Assembly (NCBI GenBank): GCA_045541975.1
Contig: JAZQKB010000034.1
Location: 29,568-93,567 of the forward strand
DNA: 64,000 nucleotides
Direction of reading: 5' to 3'
Source: SIG452 sp045541975
GTDB taxonomy: Bacteria > Bacillota > Clostridia > UMGS1840
Shown in pieces: positions 24,940-34,129 of this stretch. The position numbers and the translations under genes were made by a program. The first letter of the stretch is position 1. Every line of letters begins with the position of its first letter. The notes beneath the pieces are model-generated. The model searched no databases, was not told the DNA's origin, and worked only from the letters and a program-made list of their open reading frames with translations.

Positions 24940-26442
24940 ATGGCAAGAACGATCAAAATTTTTGATACCACCTTGCGTGACGGCGAGCAATCTCCCGGCT
25001 GCAGTATGAATTTAACCGAAAAAATCGAGGTGGCGAAACAGTTAGAGCTGCTGAACGTAGACGTTATTGAAGCAGGCTTTGCCATTGCATCCCCTATGGA
25101 CTTTGAATCGGTGAAGGCAATTGCCAAAACCGTAAAAAATGCAACCGTGGCAAGTTTGGCACGGGCAACCTGCAAAGATATTGACGCAGCTTACGAAGCG
25201 GTAAAGGGCGCTGTAAATCCCAGAATCCACACCTTTATTGCAACCTCCCCCATTCATATGCAGTATAAACTGAAAATGAGTGAGGAAGAAGTATTAAATC
25301 GTGTAAAGGAGATGGTTGCCTATTCCAAAAAATACTGCTCTGATGTGGAATTTTCTGCGGAAGATGCATCCCGAAGCGACAAAGCATTTTTAGCTCGTGT
25401 GATTGAAACTGCCATCGGGGCAGGTGCAACCACGGTAAACATCCCCGACACGGTGGGTTATTCCACCCCCGACGAATTTGCTGCCTATATTACCTACTTA
25501 AAAGAACATGTTGCAAACATTGACAAAGCAGATTTGTCTGTCCACTGTCACAATGACTTGGGCATGGCAGTTGCCAACTCTTTAGCAGCAGTAAAAGCGG
25601 GTGCAACCCAGATTGAATGTACCGTCAACGGCATCGGTGAACGGGCAGGTAACACCTCCTTGGAAGAAGTGGTCATGGGCATTCAGACCCGCAGCGACTA
25701 CTATGACGCTGTGACCAATATCAACACCCGTCAGATTTACCGTAGCTCCAAACTGATTTCCGCCATTACCGGCGTAAGCATTCCGCCCAACAAAGCAATT
25801 ACCGGTGCCAATGCTTTTGCTCATGAATCAGGCATTCATCAGCACGGAATGCTCCAGAACCGTTCCACCTACGAAATTATGACGCCCGAATCCATTGGCA
25901 AACCCTCGGAACAGATGGTACTGGGCAAACATTCCGGCAGACACGCCTTTGAAGAACGCTTAGAAATTTTGGGATATCAGTTAACCAAAGAAGAACTGGA
26001 CCGTACTTTTGAGCATTTCAAAGTGTTGGCAGACAAGAAAAAATCCATCACCGACCGTGATATTGAAGCACTGCTCGCAAACAAAAAAGTGCAGATTCAC
26101 GAAACCTACACCTTAGAACGGTTTGTGATTAACTCGGGCAACACCATCACCTCCACCGCCATGATCAAGGTAAAATGCGGAGATGAAATCATTGAAAAAG
26201 TTGCCACGGGAGACGGTCCGATTGACGCTGCATTTAAAACCATCAATCAGATTACGGAACAAAACTTCGTACTTCGTGACTATGTGATTCACGCCGTTAC
26301 CGAAGGGGAAGATGCATTAGGCGAAGCAGTGGTAAAATTAAACTTAAACGGAAAAAAAGCCACAGGAAGAGCTATCAGTACCGACATTGTGGAAGCAAGT
26401 ATCAAAGCTTACTTAAACGGTGTGAATAAGCTGATTGTGTAG
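24940..26442 (+). CDS. leuA: 2-isopropylmalate synthase
   Basis: 500 aa from ATG 24940 behind GAAGGAG. DTTLRDGEQSPG and SVHCHNDLGMAVAN carry catalytic and metal-binding residues; GIHQHGMLQNRSTYEIM follows. The C-terminal ~120 residues form the regulatory domain that binds leucine. It condenses acetyl-CoA and 2-oxoisovalerate. Full-length LeuA rather than citramalate or homocitrate synthase is supported by leuCDB downstream and by the leucine-codon attenuator upstream. Confidence 0.97.
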   Translation: MARTIKIFDTTLRDGEQSPGCSMNLTEKIEVAKQLELLNVDVIEAGFAIASPMDFESVKAIAKTVKNATVASLARATCKDIDAAYEAVKGAVNPRIHTFIATSPIHMQYKLKMSEEEVLNRVKEMVAYSKKYCSDVEFSAEDASRSDKAFLARVIETAIGAGATTVNIPDTVGYSTPDEFAAYITYLKEHVANIDKADLSVHCHNDLGMAVANSLAAVKAGATQIECTVNGIGERAGNTSLEEVVMGIQTRSDYYDAVTNINTRQIYRSSKLISAITGVSIPPNKAITGANAFAHESGIHQHGMLQNRSTYEIMTPESIGKPSEQMVLGKHSGRHAFEERLEILGYQLTKEELDRTFEHFKVLADKKKSITDRDIEALLANKKVQIHETYTLERFVINSGNTITSTAMIKVKCGDEIIEKVATGDGPIDAAFKTINQITEQNFVLRDYVIHAVTEGEDALGEAVVKLNLNGKKATGRAISTDIVEASIKAYLNGVNKLIV

Positions 26443-26460
26443 GAAAGGGAGGTCTTTTTG

Positions 26461-27711
26461 ATGGGTATGACTATGACTGAAAAAATCCTGGCAAGTCACG
26501 CAGGACTTCCCTGCGTCAGCGCAGGTCAGCTGATTATGGCAAAGCTGGATATGGTGCTGGCAAACGACATTACTGCACCTGTTGCCATTCGTGAATTTGA
26601 AAAAGCAGGATTAACCTCTGTGTTTGATCCCGATAAAATCGCATTGGTCATGGACCATTTTTGCCCCAACAAAGATATTAAGGCAGCAGAGCAGGCAGTT
26701 ATTAGCCGTGACTTTGCCAAAAAGCATCACATCACCCATTTTTACGATGTGGGGCAGATGGGCATAGAACACGCTCTGCTTCCCGAAAAAGGGTTGGTAA
26801 AAGCAGGCGACGTGATAATCGGTGCGGATTCTCACACCTGTACCTATGGTGCCTTAAACGCTTTCTCCACAGGAGTCGGCTCCACCGATATGGCTGCAGG
26901 AATGGCAAAAGGTGAAGCCTGGTTCAAGGTGCCGGAAGCTATCAAAGTGAATCTGACCGGTACCCTTCCCCGCTATGTAACGGGCAAAGATGTGATTTTA
27001 CATTTGATTGGCACCATCGGAGTGGACGGTGCGTTATATCAGTCTTTGGAATTTATGGGAGACGGTGTCAAAAACCTTTCCATGGATGACCGTCTTTGCA
27101 TTTGCAATATGGCGATTGAAGCAGGGGCGAAAAACGGTATCTTCATTTTTGATGAAATTACCCAAGCCTATTTAAAAGATAAAGTGACTTCCTACACCAC
27201 CTACGCTCCCGACGAAGATGCTTGCTATGCGAAAGAAATCACCATCAATCTTTCCGAACTTCAGCCCACGGTGGCATTCCCCCATCTGCCTGAAAACACC
27301 AAAACTCCCGACCAATTCGGAGAAGTGAAGATTCAGCAGGTGGTCATCGGTTCCTGCACCAACGGACGTTTGTCTGATTTGGCACAAGCCTATGAAATTT
27401 TAAATGGCAAACAAGTGCATCCTGATGTGCGTTGCATCATTATTCCTGCCACCCAGAAAATTTATCTGGAGGCAATGCAGGCAGGCTACATCAAGGCATT
27501 TATTGAAGCGGGCGCCGTGGTTTCCACGCCAACTTGCGGTCCCTGTTTAGGCGGACATATGGGCATTCTGGCTGCCGGAGAACGTGCCGTTGCCACCACC
27601 AACCGTAACTTTGTGGGCAGAATGGGACACACCACTTCCGAGGTATACTTGGCAAGTCCCTATGTGGCGGCACAAAGTGCAATTGACGGCTGTTTAAGCT
27701 GTCCCAGATAA
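26461..27711 (+). CDS. leuC: 3-isopropylmalate dehydratase large subunit
   Basis: 416 aa from ATG 26461 (a TTG one codon earlier is possible; GGGAGG upstream). Aconitase-family protein; the 4Fe-4S ligands are in GSCTNGR and TCGPCLGGHMG. GADSHTCTYGALNAF is in the N-terminal part. The ~416 aa length belongs to the LeuC2/archaeal-clostridial type. It works with LeuD to isomerise 2-isopropylmalate. Confidence 0.96.
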   Translation: MGMTMTEKILASHAGLPCVSAGQLIMAKLDMVLANDITAPVAIREFEKAGLTSVFDPDKIALVMDHFCPNKDIKAAEQAVISRDFAKKHHITHFYDVGQMGIEHALLPEKGLVKAGDVIIGADSHTCTYGALNAFSTGVGSTDMAAGMAKGEAWFKVPEAIKVNLTGTLPRYVTGKDVILHLIGTIGVDGALYQSLEFMGDGVKNLSMDDRLCICNMAIEAGAKNGIFIFDEITQAYLKDKVTSYTTYAPDEDACYAKEITINLSELQPTVAFPHLPENTKTPDQFGEVKIQQVVIGSCTNGRLSDLAQAYEILNGKQVHPDVRCIIIPATQKIYLEAMQAGYIKAFIEAGAVVSTPTCGPCLGGHMGILAAGERAVATTNRNFVGRMGHTTSEVYLASPYVAAQSAIDGCLSCPR

Positions 27712-27723
27712 GGAGGTTTTATC

Positions 27724-28200
27724 ATGATCAAAGGAACTGTGCATAAATACGGCGATAACATTGATACAGACGTAATCATTCCTGCAAGATATTTAAACAC
27801 CTCCGATCCCGAGGAATTAAAAAAGCATTGTATGGAAGATATTGACAAGGAATTTATCCAAAAAGTAAAAACGGGAGATGTGATAGTTGCCGAAAAGAAT
27901 TTCGGTTGCGGTTCTTCCCGTGAACACGCTCCCATTGCCATTAAAGCCAGCGGCATTTCGCTGGTTGTGGCAAAAAGCTTTGCACGAATTTTCTATCGAA
28001 ATGCCATCAACATCGGTCTTCCCATTGTGGAATGTGCACAAGCTGTGGATCACATTTCTGATGGTGATACCGTAAGCTGTGATTTAGAGCAGGGGATTTT
28101 AACCGTTGAAAATAAAAATCTCACCTTCCCCATTGCTCCCTTCCCGAAAGAAATTCAGGCAATTATTCAAAAAGGCGGACTGCTTGCCAGCCTTTTATAA
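27724..28200 (+). CDS. leuD: 3-isopropylmalate dehydratase small subunit
   Basis: 158 aa swivel domain. KYGDNIDTDVIIPARYL at the N-terminus and GCGSSREHAPIA are diagnostic. The short length matches the partner LeuC2 type. Follows leuC by 12 nt with an AAGGAGG site. Confidence 0.97.
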   Translation: MIKGTVHKYGDNIDTDVIIPARYLNTSDPEELKKHCMEDIDKEFIQKVKTGDVIVAEKNFGCGSSREHAPIAIKASGISLVVAKSFARIFYRNAINIGLPIVECAQAVDHISDGDTVSCDLEQGILTVENKNLTFPIAPFPKEIQAIIQKGGLLASLL

Positions 28201-28212
28201 GGAGACATTCAA

Positions 28213-29268
28213 ATGAATTATCAAATTGCAGTCATCAAAGGGGATGGCATCGGTCCCGAAGTGGTGACAGAAGCACAAAAAGTATTAGAAAAAATCGGTG
28301 CAATCTATGGACACACTTTTCAGTTTACCGAAGTGTTAATGGGTGGCTGTGCCTATGATCAGGTAGGAACACCGCTCCCCCAAGAAACCGTGAAAATCTG
28401 CAAACAGTCAGATGCGGTGCTGCTGGGTGCGGTAGGCGGTCCCAAATGGGATTCTCTTCCCGGTGACAAACGCCCGGAAGCCGGGTTATTAGGCATCAGA
28501 AAAGCCTTAAACCTCTATGCCAACATCCGTCCTGCGGTGTTATTCCCTGCTTTAAAGGAAGCATCTCCCTTAAAAGATGAGTTGGTCAAAGACGGCATCA
28601 ACATTTATGTGGTGCGGGAATTAACCGGCGGTATCTATTTTGGTGAACAGGGCAGACGGGGTGACGAAGCCTACGACACCGAAAGCTATACGAAAGAAGA
28701 AATCAGAAGAATTGCCCATGTGGCATTTTCTGCAGCACAAAAACGAAACAAAAAAGTGACCAGCATTGACAAAGCCAATGTGTTGGAAACCTCCCGTCTG
28801 TGGCGTGAAATTGTTCACGAGGTTGCCAAAGCATATCCCGATGTGACCGTTAGCGATATGCTGGTGGACAATACGGCAATGCAACTGGTGAAAAATCCCC
28901 GTCAGTTTGATGTGGTACTTGCCAACAATATATTTGGCGATATCCTCTCCGATGAGGCAGCACAAATCACAGGCTCCATCGGGATTTTGCCCTCTTCCTC
29001 CCGTGGGGACGGCACCTTCGGCCTGTATGAGCCCATTCACGGTTCTGCTCCAGACATTGCAGGAAAAAACCTGGCAAATCCCATTGCCACCATTTTATCC
29101 GTTGCCATGATGCTTCGGGATTCCTTCTGCTTGGAACAAGAAGCAAAAGCCGTGGAGAATGCAGTGGATGCTGTGTTAAATCAGGGAATCCGCACCGCAG
29201 ATTTAGGCGGTGAAAACACCGTTTCCTGCTCTGCTATGGGCGATGCCATCGTAGCTGCTATCCAATAG
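28213..29268 (+). CDS. leuB: 3-isopropylmalate dehydrogenase
   Basis: 351 aa. GDGIGPEV near the N-terminus, RELTGGIYFGEQGRR, and the metal-binding region NIFGDILSDEAAQITGSIG are intact. It oxidises and decarboxylates 3-isopropylmalate with NAD+. Last gene of the operon, 12 nt after leuD. Order A-C-D-B is complete for the leucine branch; ilv genes are elsewhere. Confidence 0.97.
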   Translation: MNYQIAVIKGDGIGPEVVTEAQKVLEKIGAIYGHTFQFTEVLMGGCAYDQVGTPLPQETVKICKQSDAVLLGAVGGPKWDSLPGDKRPEAGLLGIRKALNLYANIRPAVLFPALKEASPLKDELVKDGINIYVVRELTGGIYFGEQGRRGDEAYDTESYTKEEIRRIAHVAFSAAQKRNKKVTSIDKANVLETSRLWREIVHEVAKAYPDVTVSDMLVDNTAMQLVKNPRQFDVVLANNIFGDILSDEAAQITGSIGILPSSSRGDGTFGLYEPIHGSAPDIAGKNLANPIATILSVAMMLRDSFCLEQEAKAVENAVDAVLNQGIRTADLGGENTVSCSAMGDAIVAAIQ

Positions 29269-29276
29269 AAATCAGT

Positions 29277-29309
29277 AAAAAAAGGAATTGCAATGCAATT
29301 CCTTTTTTT
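29277..29309. terminator. Bidirectional terminator between leuB and phage-like cassette
   Basis: AAAAAAAGGAATTGC, 3-nt loop, complement and T run. It closes the leu operon and also the convergent minus-strand cassette. Confidence 0.92.
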
Positions 29310-29310
29310 A

Positions 29311-29496
29311 TTAGTTATAAAGTGCTTCTTTCACGCGTTCTTCCATTCGTTTTACCACAAAACTTCCCCTTGCCTTCGGCGGTTTTTTTGATTGCGATTC
29401 TGAAGGGAGTTTCTGTTCTAAAACACGGCATAGTTTTTTTAGCTCCCCATATTTTAAAATTTCAATCACAAGTAGACAGACCAGTAATACCGACAT
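29311..29496 (-). CDS. Small membrane protein at end of virion cassette
   Basis: 61 aa. Residues 1-14 (MSVLLVCLLVIEIL) are a short hydrophobic segment; the rest is basic, with KKPPKARGSF. The start overlaps the stop of the preceding gene by one base (TAATG), which supports translation. No homolog recognised. A holin- or spanin-like role can be imagined but there is no positive evidence. Confidence 0.6.
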   Translation of the reverse strand: MSVLLVCLLVIEILKYGELKKLCRVLEQKLPSESQSKKPPKARGSFVVKRMEERVKEALYN

Positions 29497-31286
29497 TATT
29501 TATCACGTTCCTTTTTCAGTTTCAAATAGATATTAAAAATCTGCAAGGGAGTTTTTTCCTTGGGATTGGTAGTACCAAAAATTTCCAAAGAAAACAGATT
29601 TCCTGTTACCTTCCACGGTAACACCGTTTCCGAAAACTGACTGTTACGGTAGCGATAATGCCAGGGGGTGTTCTGATAGCGGAAATGATTGGTGTGTTCC
29701 AAAACGCCTTCCTTTTGTTCCCGCTCGGAAGAAAGCCTGATACGGCAATCAACGGGATATGTTAACGAAGCGGATTTCAACGCCAATTCCTCGGAGCGGG
29801 CAAGCTCCGTTTCCTCCACGGCACCGAGAATCGGAATGTTTACCGAAAAGGAAATGGGGATATCGGATTGGGTGTTCGGGTCATAATCGGTGGATGTGCC
29901 TTCTGAAAACACCGTCACACAGTTTCCTGAACCCATCAGAAGTTCACCATTGTAACTTTCGCTCATACATTGGCAGGTAAGCCCCCGATAACAAAGAAAG
30001 GAGCCTAAGGTGAAATGATACAGATACATGGTGTCATCAATCATCAGATAGTAAACACCGTTGCGGTAAAATCCAAATGCCTTTTCTTTGGGAACGGGCA
30101 GAGCAATTTTCTCTTTGGATAAAAATTTATAAAGAGAACTGGAGGGGGAATACAGCATCTGCACTGTCAGCATAGACGAAGAAAAACTAACCAGTCCGCT
30201 GTCCGACAAAAAGCTGACACTTCCCGGCGTGGTGCAAACAGTTCCACCGTGACGGGTGCCGTCGGGTACACTAAGCAGTGACCACTGCGCATCCTCGGTG
30301 GGGTCCGAGCCTACATAATGACTCCAGCCGTATTCATAGGAAACCACCACCGATTTTTCCACCACCGAAAGTCCGGTGATTTTTCCCAGATGCAAATGGG
30401 GATAGAGTATATTTGCTTTTTGGTAATTATGCCATTCATTTGGCTCGCTGATAAATAACGCGGTGGGATAATCAGGATGCCCTGCCGCAAAATAACGCAT
30501 GGAAGCGGGATGCCACACGATATAGGGACACCGAAAAGCCAGTGCGCCTGTTTCACTTAAATCAGGTCCCAGAGAGAATATGCCCGATAGCGATGAAGCA
30601 ATCTCACAAACATAATAATCGCTGTCGCAATACAGCGTTTTGCAATCCAGCTTTGCCTTAGCCTCCAGCTCATATTTCATGTGAACCAATGCACCCAGTT
30701 CCCCCAGGCACACAAATTGGTCAGTTGCAAACAGCTCTGTGATATTTTCATGGTTGGCATTCGTATGTGACTTGGCATAATAAAGGGTGTTGGTTGCCTC
30801 ATCCCAAATGGTTTTTCCGTATAAATCAGCAGGAAATTCTCCCAGGGAGGAATAGTCATCAGGCAAACGCTCCAATACCAGGTAGCCTTCCCAGGGATAC
30901 TGTATGGTGATAATCCCGTCCACACGGCGGTAAATCGGCTTTAAATAACGTGTTCTTTCGGCTGAAATAAAGGCAAATCCATCCGTGACGGGAATCACTT
31001 TAAAGCTGTTACAAAGCATACTGGGTTTACATTTCACACCACCCAGCACCATTTCTAAATACTCTCCGCATTGCACGAACAAAATTTCATGTCCCTTAAC
31101 ACTGAGACATTTATGAATTGCGGTGACTTCCCCCACAAAAGGACCGTACTTCTTAACGGTACCTGCACGAACCTTAAGGCCTCCCTCCTCCACATCAAAA
31201 TTGCAAAGCTCCAACGCCTCGTCTTTCTTTAGCAGATAGGGAGACTTCTGATTGACAATCCCTCCTGAAAAATCGTAAAAATTCAT
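29496..31286 (-). CDS. Phage tail-nozzle/stabilisation-like structural protein
   Basis: 596 aa, soluble, beta-rich. The N-terminus (NFYDFSGGIVNQKSPYLLKK, then ALELCNFDVEEGG and KVRAGT) follows the pattern of podovirus tail-nozzle or stabilisation proteins, where a glycine-rich start and a L-x-N-x-D-x-x-x-G-x-L-x-x-R-x-G motif precede a beta-propeller. Many aromatic, strand-like repeats follow (YYLMIDDTMYLYHF and similar). It lies just after the adaptor gene, the expected virion order. Function is inferred from pattern and context; I cannot run a profile search. Confidence 0.6.
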   Translation of the reverse strand: MNFYDFSGGIVNQKSPYLLKKDEALELCNFDVEEGGLKVRAGTVKKYGPFVGEVTAIHKCLSVKGHEILFVQCGEYLEMVLGGVKCKPSMLCNSFKVIPVTDGFAFISAERTRYLKPIYRRVDGIITIQYPWEGYLVLERLPDDYSSLGEFPADLYGKTIWDEATNTLYYAKSHTNANHENITELFATDQFVCLGELGALVHMKYELEAKAKLDCKTLYCDSDYYVCEIASSLSGIFSLGPDLSETGALAFRCPYIVWHPASMRYFAAGHPDYPTALFISEPNEWHNYQKANILYPHLHLGKITGLSVVEKSVVVSYEYGWSHYVGSDPTEDAQWSLLSVPDGTRHGGTVCTTPGSVSFLSDSGLVSFSSSMLTVQMLYSPSSSLYKFLSKEKIALPVPKEKAFGFYRNGVYYLMIDDTMYLYHFTLGSFLCYRGLTCQCMSESYNGELLMGSGNCVTVFSEGTSTDYDPNTQSDIPISFSVNIPILGAVEETELARSEELALKSASLTYPVDCRIRLSSEREQKEGVLEHTNHFRYQNTPWHYRYRNSQFSETVLPWKVTGNLFSLEIFGTTNPKEKTPLQIFNIYLKLKKERDK

Positions 31287-31290
31287 ATTG

Positions 31291-31824
31291 CTACCTCCAG
31301 TTCGGTTTCGGCAGAGGTGAACGCGGGATTCTCATTCTTCCCTGCAAGCTTTGATGGATGGCGGCACAGTTATCGTAAAATTCTTCAATCAAGCGATCTG
31401 CCAAACGGTTGGTGGGATCATCTGCCCGTAACACAGAAAATGCCACGTATTTGCATAATTCCGAGTCATACTCAGCAGCAGTGGGAATTTCTTCTCCCTC
31501 CGCCACAAACCCCTGAGGGGAACTGTAATAATAGACCTGATATTCTCCTTCACGGTTGAGGTGAAGTCCTTCCTCGTCCAAACGGTAGTCCCCATATCGC
31601 TGTTTATTGCGGTATACTTTATAAATTCCTCGGTGTGCAGGCATAGGATAAGGATCCCCGTCTGCCTGCCAGAGCACCCGCAGGCATTTGATAGGGCAAG
31701 CGGTGGGATATCGGGCAATCAGCAGTCGGATTCCTTCGTTTAAAAAACGGTTTGCCAACGGGCTGTCCACAGGTTTTCCAATCAATACAGATGCCACATC
31801 GGTTACTTCCTGTAAGGTCATCAT
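31291..31824 (-). CDS. Phage head-tail adaptor-like protein
   Basis: 177 aa. The N-terminal helical region (EVTDVASVLIGKPVDS, FLNEGIRLLIARYP) resembles gp11/gp4-type adaptors of short-tailed phages, which form a ring between portal and tail nozzle. The central part is strand-rich (YQVYYYSSPQGFV), the C-terminal helix holds RLADRLIEEFYDNCAAI. It lies between a small unknown gene and the nozzle-like gene, with a 4-nt gap to the latter. Confidence 0.55.
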   Translation of the reverse strand: MMTLQEVTDVASVLIGKPVDSPLANRFLNEGIRLLIARYPTACPIKCLRVLWQADGDPYPMPAHRGIYKVYRNKQRYGDYRLDEEGLHLNREGEYQVYYYSSPQGFVAEGEEIPTAAEYDSELCKYVAFSVLRADDPTNRLADRLIEEFYDNCAAIHQSLQGRMRIPRSPLPKPNWR

Positions 31825-31836
31825 CTTCCTCCTTCC

Positions 31837-32232
31837 TTACAAAAAACGGGTGGTAAACGCCCCGTCATCTATGTGTTCTTTGTCGGAGTGATGAGATAGA
31901 TAGGTAACGGTTTCCCGAAACTTTTCGGTTGCTTCCTCGGGGATTGCGGACTGCTCTTTGAAAATTTTTTGGTTGGTTTCTTCCATTTCCAAAAGAATTT
32001 TTTCCAGATTGGAAATACGGGTTTTTCGCACCAGTTGAAGTGTCCGTGCATCCAATTCCTTGTAGGGGACAGTTAAACAGTAAGTATTATGAGGCTGGTC
32101 TCTATGATGAATTTCAAATGTTTTTCTCTCATGATTTCGGAGCACAAAATAACCCGGATCCAGTTCCCGAAGACGCTCCGGAATATTAAACACATTGGTA
32201 GTAATGGGCGTTTTTATTCGTTGTTGTTTCAT
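31837..32232 (-). CDS. Small phage-cassette protein, unknown role
   Basis: 131 aa. NIPERLRELDPGYFVLRNH and TYCLTVPYKELDARTL form a compact N-terminal half; the C-terminal half is a charged, coiled-coil-like helix (NLEKILLEMEETNQKIF). Similar small proteins occur beside capsid genes in Firmicute phages, but I know no established function. AAGAGGA precedes the ATG. No membrane segment. Confidence 0.6.
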   Translation of the reverse strand: MKQQRIKTPITTNVFNIPERLRELDPGYFVLRNHERKTFEIHHRDQPHNTYCLTVPYKELDARTLQLVRKTRISNLEKILLEMEETNQKIFKEQSAIPEEATEKFRETVTYLSHHSDKEHIDDGAFTTRFL

Positions 32233-32325
32233 GATTCCTCTTTTTTAAAAAGGAGGTTGCCCAAAAAGTTGATTCACTTCTTAAACAACCCCATTCCACA
32301 AGGGATAGGAAACAGGCTTTATAGC

Positions 32326-32344
32326 AAAAACTTGCTTTTTGCAC
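32326..32344. repeat. Hairpin between capsid and next cassette gene
   Basis: Perfect arms GCAAAAA and TTTTTGC around a 5-nt loop in the 138-nt gap after the capsid gene. No T run follows on the minus strand, so it may stabilise the upstream mRNA or attenuate transcription to adjust capsid dosage. Confidence 0.45.
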
Positions 32345-32370
32345 TCTAAAGTCTTTTCACATCCCTTTTG

Positions 32371-33519
32371 TTATGCTGTAATTCCTTTGAGTCTAGCCTG
32401 ACCGCCCGGATGGTCACACATTAACTCGCCGTATTTGGCTAAAACTGCAGTCCAAGCGGGTTTTCCTGCAATTTGTTTTAAGATTTTGCCGTCGTCATCC
32501 AGCCAGTCCCAATCGGATAAGGTGTGCATTGCAAAAGACTTGGAATTTAACAAGTCCATGGTACCGTCGGGACAGTGACGGTCTGCCACAATGGGAATAC
32601 CGCCAAAGGAAATTGCCTGGAATCCACCTTCTAAGGTCATGGGATCAATGTTTCTTCTGGTTAATTCCAGATAAGAAAGATAGTTTCTTCTCACATCGTA
32701 GGAGCAGGAAATATAGTCCACCTTGCTGCCGGTGTGTTCTTCTAAGTAGTCCATAGCGGTCTGAATTTTTAAGTCAGAAATTTCGCCGGTAGCTTCATTC
32801 AGATAGGGGAGCATCCAGTAGTTTTCGCTACGGTTCACGCCGTATAAGGGCTGAGTAGTGTCGGAGTTAAAAATTGCGCCCAGACCGGTCAGTTCTTTGC
32901 CGTAGGAATTTTGCACGGTAATTTTATCCCCTGCTGTCACGGTAACCTCACCGTCTAACACAATCACTTTTTCAGCACGGTTAATAGCGGTGATACGTTT
33001 TGCAGCCTGGGTAGCGGAAGAGCCGATGATATCAATAATCATGCCTTCAATCAGATATTTTACAGAGTCCACCTGCACCTGATTGCCGCTTCCTTCTACC
33101 ACGGTGGCAATTACGCCGGTACCGTCGGTAAATAAGGCTCTGGAATAATTAAACTTAGCAGCTTCTAAGATGCCTTTCATTTCCTGAGTCAGTAAGTCCA
33201 CAAAGGAATTGGTGTTTAAGCGGGATGCTTTCATTGCTTTATCGGAAATTTCAATCACACCATACATGTCTTTGGTGGTAGTCTCAAAATGAGTGTACTG
33301 GTTGGAACCTGCTTTCGGAAGGTTACCGGCATCGGAGGAGAATCCAAATCCGCCGTTTAACGCATAGGGTGCAAGTCTTACCACCTTGTGACCGATGATA
33401 TTCTGAGAGGTTGTAACAATTTTGTTGTAAAAGGGGTTGGTAGTTGTGTTCAGCTGATTTCTTAAAACGTCCAGATAATAGCTTTTTAAAGCGACATCCG
33501 CTGTGTTGGTAGTAATCAT
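32371..33519 (-). CDS. Phage-type major capsid protein
   Basis: 382 aa. Features of HK97-fold major capsid proteins of the N4/gp5-like group: a helical N-terminal arm (LRNQLNTTTNPFYNKIVTTS), VVRLAPYALNGGFGF, GVIEISDKAMKASR (spine-helix region), a beta-rich insertion at about 150-210 with repeated strand motifs, and a late ISFGGIPIVADRHCPDG segment where capsid proteins carry their A-domain end. The scaffold-like gene is directly upstream and the adaptor-like gene downstream. No protease or portal gene is present. Alternatives such as an encapsulin are less likely because no cargo enzyme is nearby and the insertion is phage-like. Confidence 0.72.
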   Translation of the reverse strand: MITTNTADVALKSYYLDVLRNQLNTTTNPFYNKIVTTSQNIIGHKVVRLAPYALNGGFGFSSDAGNLPKAGSNQYTHFETTTKDMYGVIEISDKAMKASRLNTNSFVDLLTQEMKGILEAAKFNYSRALFTDGTGVIATVVEGSGNQVQVDSVKYLIEGMIIDIIGSSATQAAKRITAINRAEKVIVLDGEVTVTAGDKITVQNSYGKELTGLGAIFNSDTTQPLYGVNRSENYWMLPYLNEATGEISDLKIQTAMDYLEEHTGSKVDYISCSYDVRRNYLSYLELTRRNIDPMTLEGGFQAISFGGIPIVADRHCPDGTMDLLNSKSFAMHTLSDWDWLDDDGKILKQIAGKPAWTAVLAKYGELMCDHPGGQARLKGITA

Positions 33520-33598
33520 AATTGTGAAGTCCTTTCTTTGATGTTCCCGTTTTATAAAAAAATCCTATGAAACATGAAACAAAAACGGGAACAGTTTT

Positions 33599-34129
33599 TT
33601 AGTGTTTTACCATTTGAAGAAACATTTCGCCTGCTTCTTCAAAGGTTTTTGGTTGGTTGCCCGGAGTGGTACAAAACTCACCGCCTTGTCCGCAAATTAA
33701 CGCCGGGGGCATCTGAGACAAGCTGTGGGCATATTCGCGGTAAGCTTGGGGCAATGTGGTTAATGCCCTTTTTGCCATGGTGAATGCCGCCTGGTGATCT
33801 AAAGATAACAGTTCGGGGTTTTCTTCCAGATAAGAGATAAAGTCGTATGCCCGATCAGCTAAGCCGTGCTCCTCCAAGAAGCCTTCCAGGTCGCTCTGAA
33901 ATTTTGCTTCCACATCGGGGACAGTGGCTTCTGCCAGGAGTTCACGTGCCTCTTTTAATTCTTCTCTGGTTCTGGAGATAAACCGTTCACTTTCGCAATA
34001 TGCTTTTTCCAGCTCGGAATAATCTTTGAATTTGCCGAGAATTAAGGGGGGATTCTCCCCGTTCTCTATGGGATTGGTCCCAACTGCAAAATGCTCATCC
34101 TGAGTGCAGTCGATAGGATTATCAATCAT
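33599..34129 (-). CDS. Phage scaffold-like protein
   Basis: 176 aa from ATG 34129, which has a good AGGAAGGAA site. LGKFKDYSELEKAYCESERF is the motif found at the start of many phage capsid-assembly scaffolds; it is followed by an acidic helical region (TREELKEARELLAEAT) and a Glu-rich C-terminus. The frame is open 60 codons further upstream to 34309; that stretch is basic, lacks a clear ribosome site and may be untranslated or an N-terminal extension. It precedes the capsid gene by 79 nt, the normal order for a scaffold. Confidence 0.6.
   Translation of the reverse strand: MIDNPIDCTQDEHFAVGTNPIENGENPPLILGKFKDYSELEKAYCESERFISRTREELKEARELLAEATVPDVEAKFQSDLEGFLEEHGLADRAYDFISYLEENPELLSLDHQAAFTMAKRALTTLPQAYREYAHSLSQMPPALICGQGGEFCTTPGNQPKTFEEAGEMFLQMVKH

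Noticed and set aside
29322..29621. 99-codon plus-strand frame at the end of the phage-like cassette
   Set aside because: Antisense to two better supported minus-strand genes and starts inside the terminator region.
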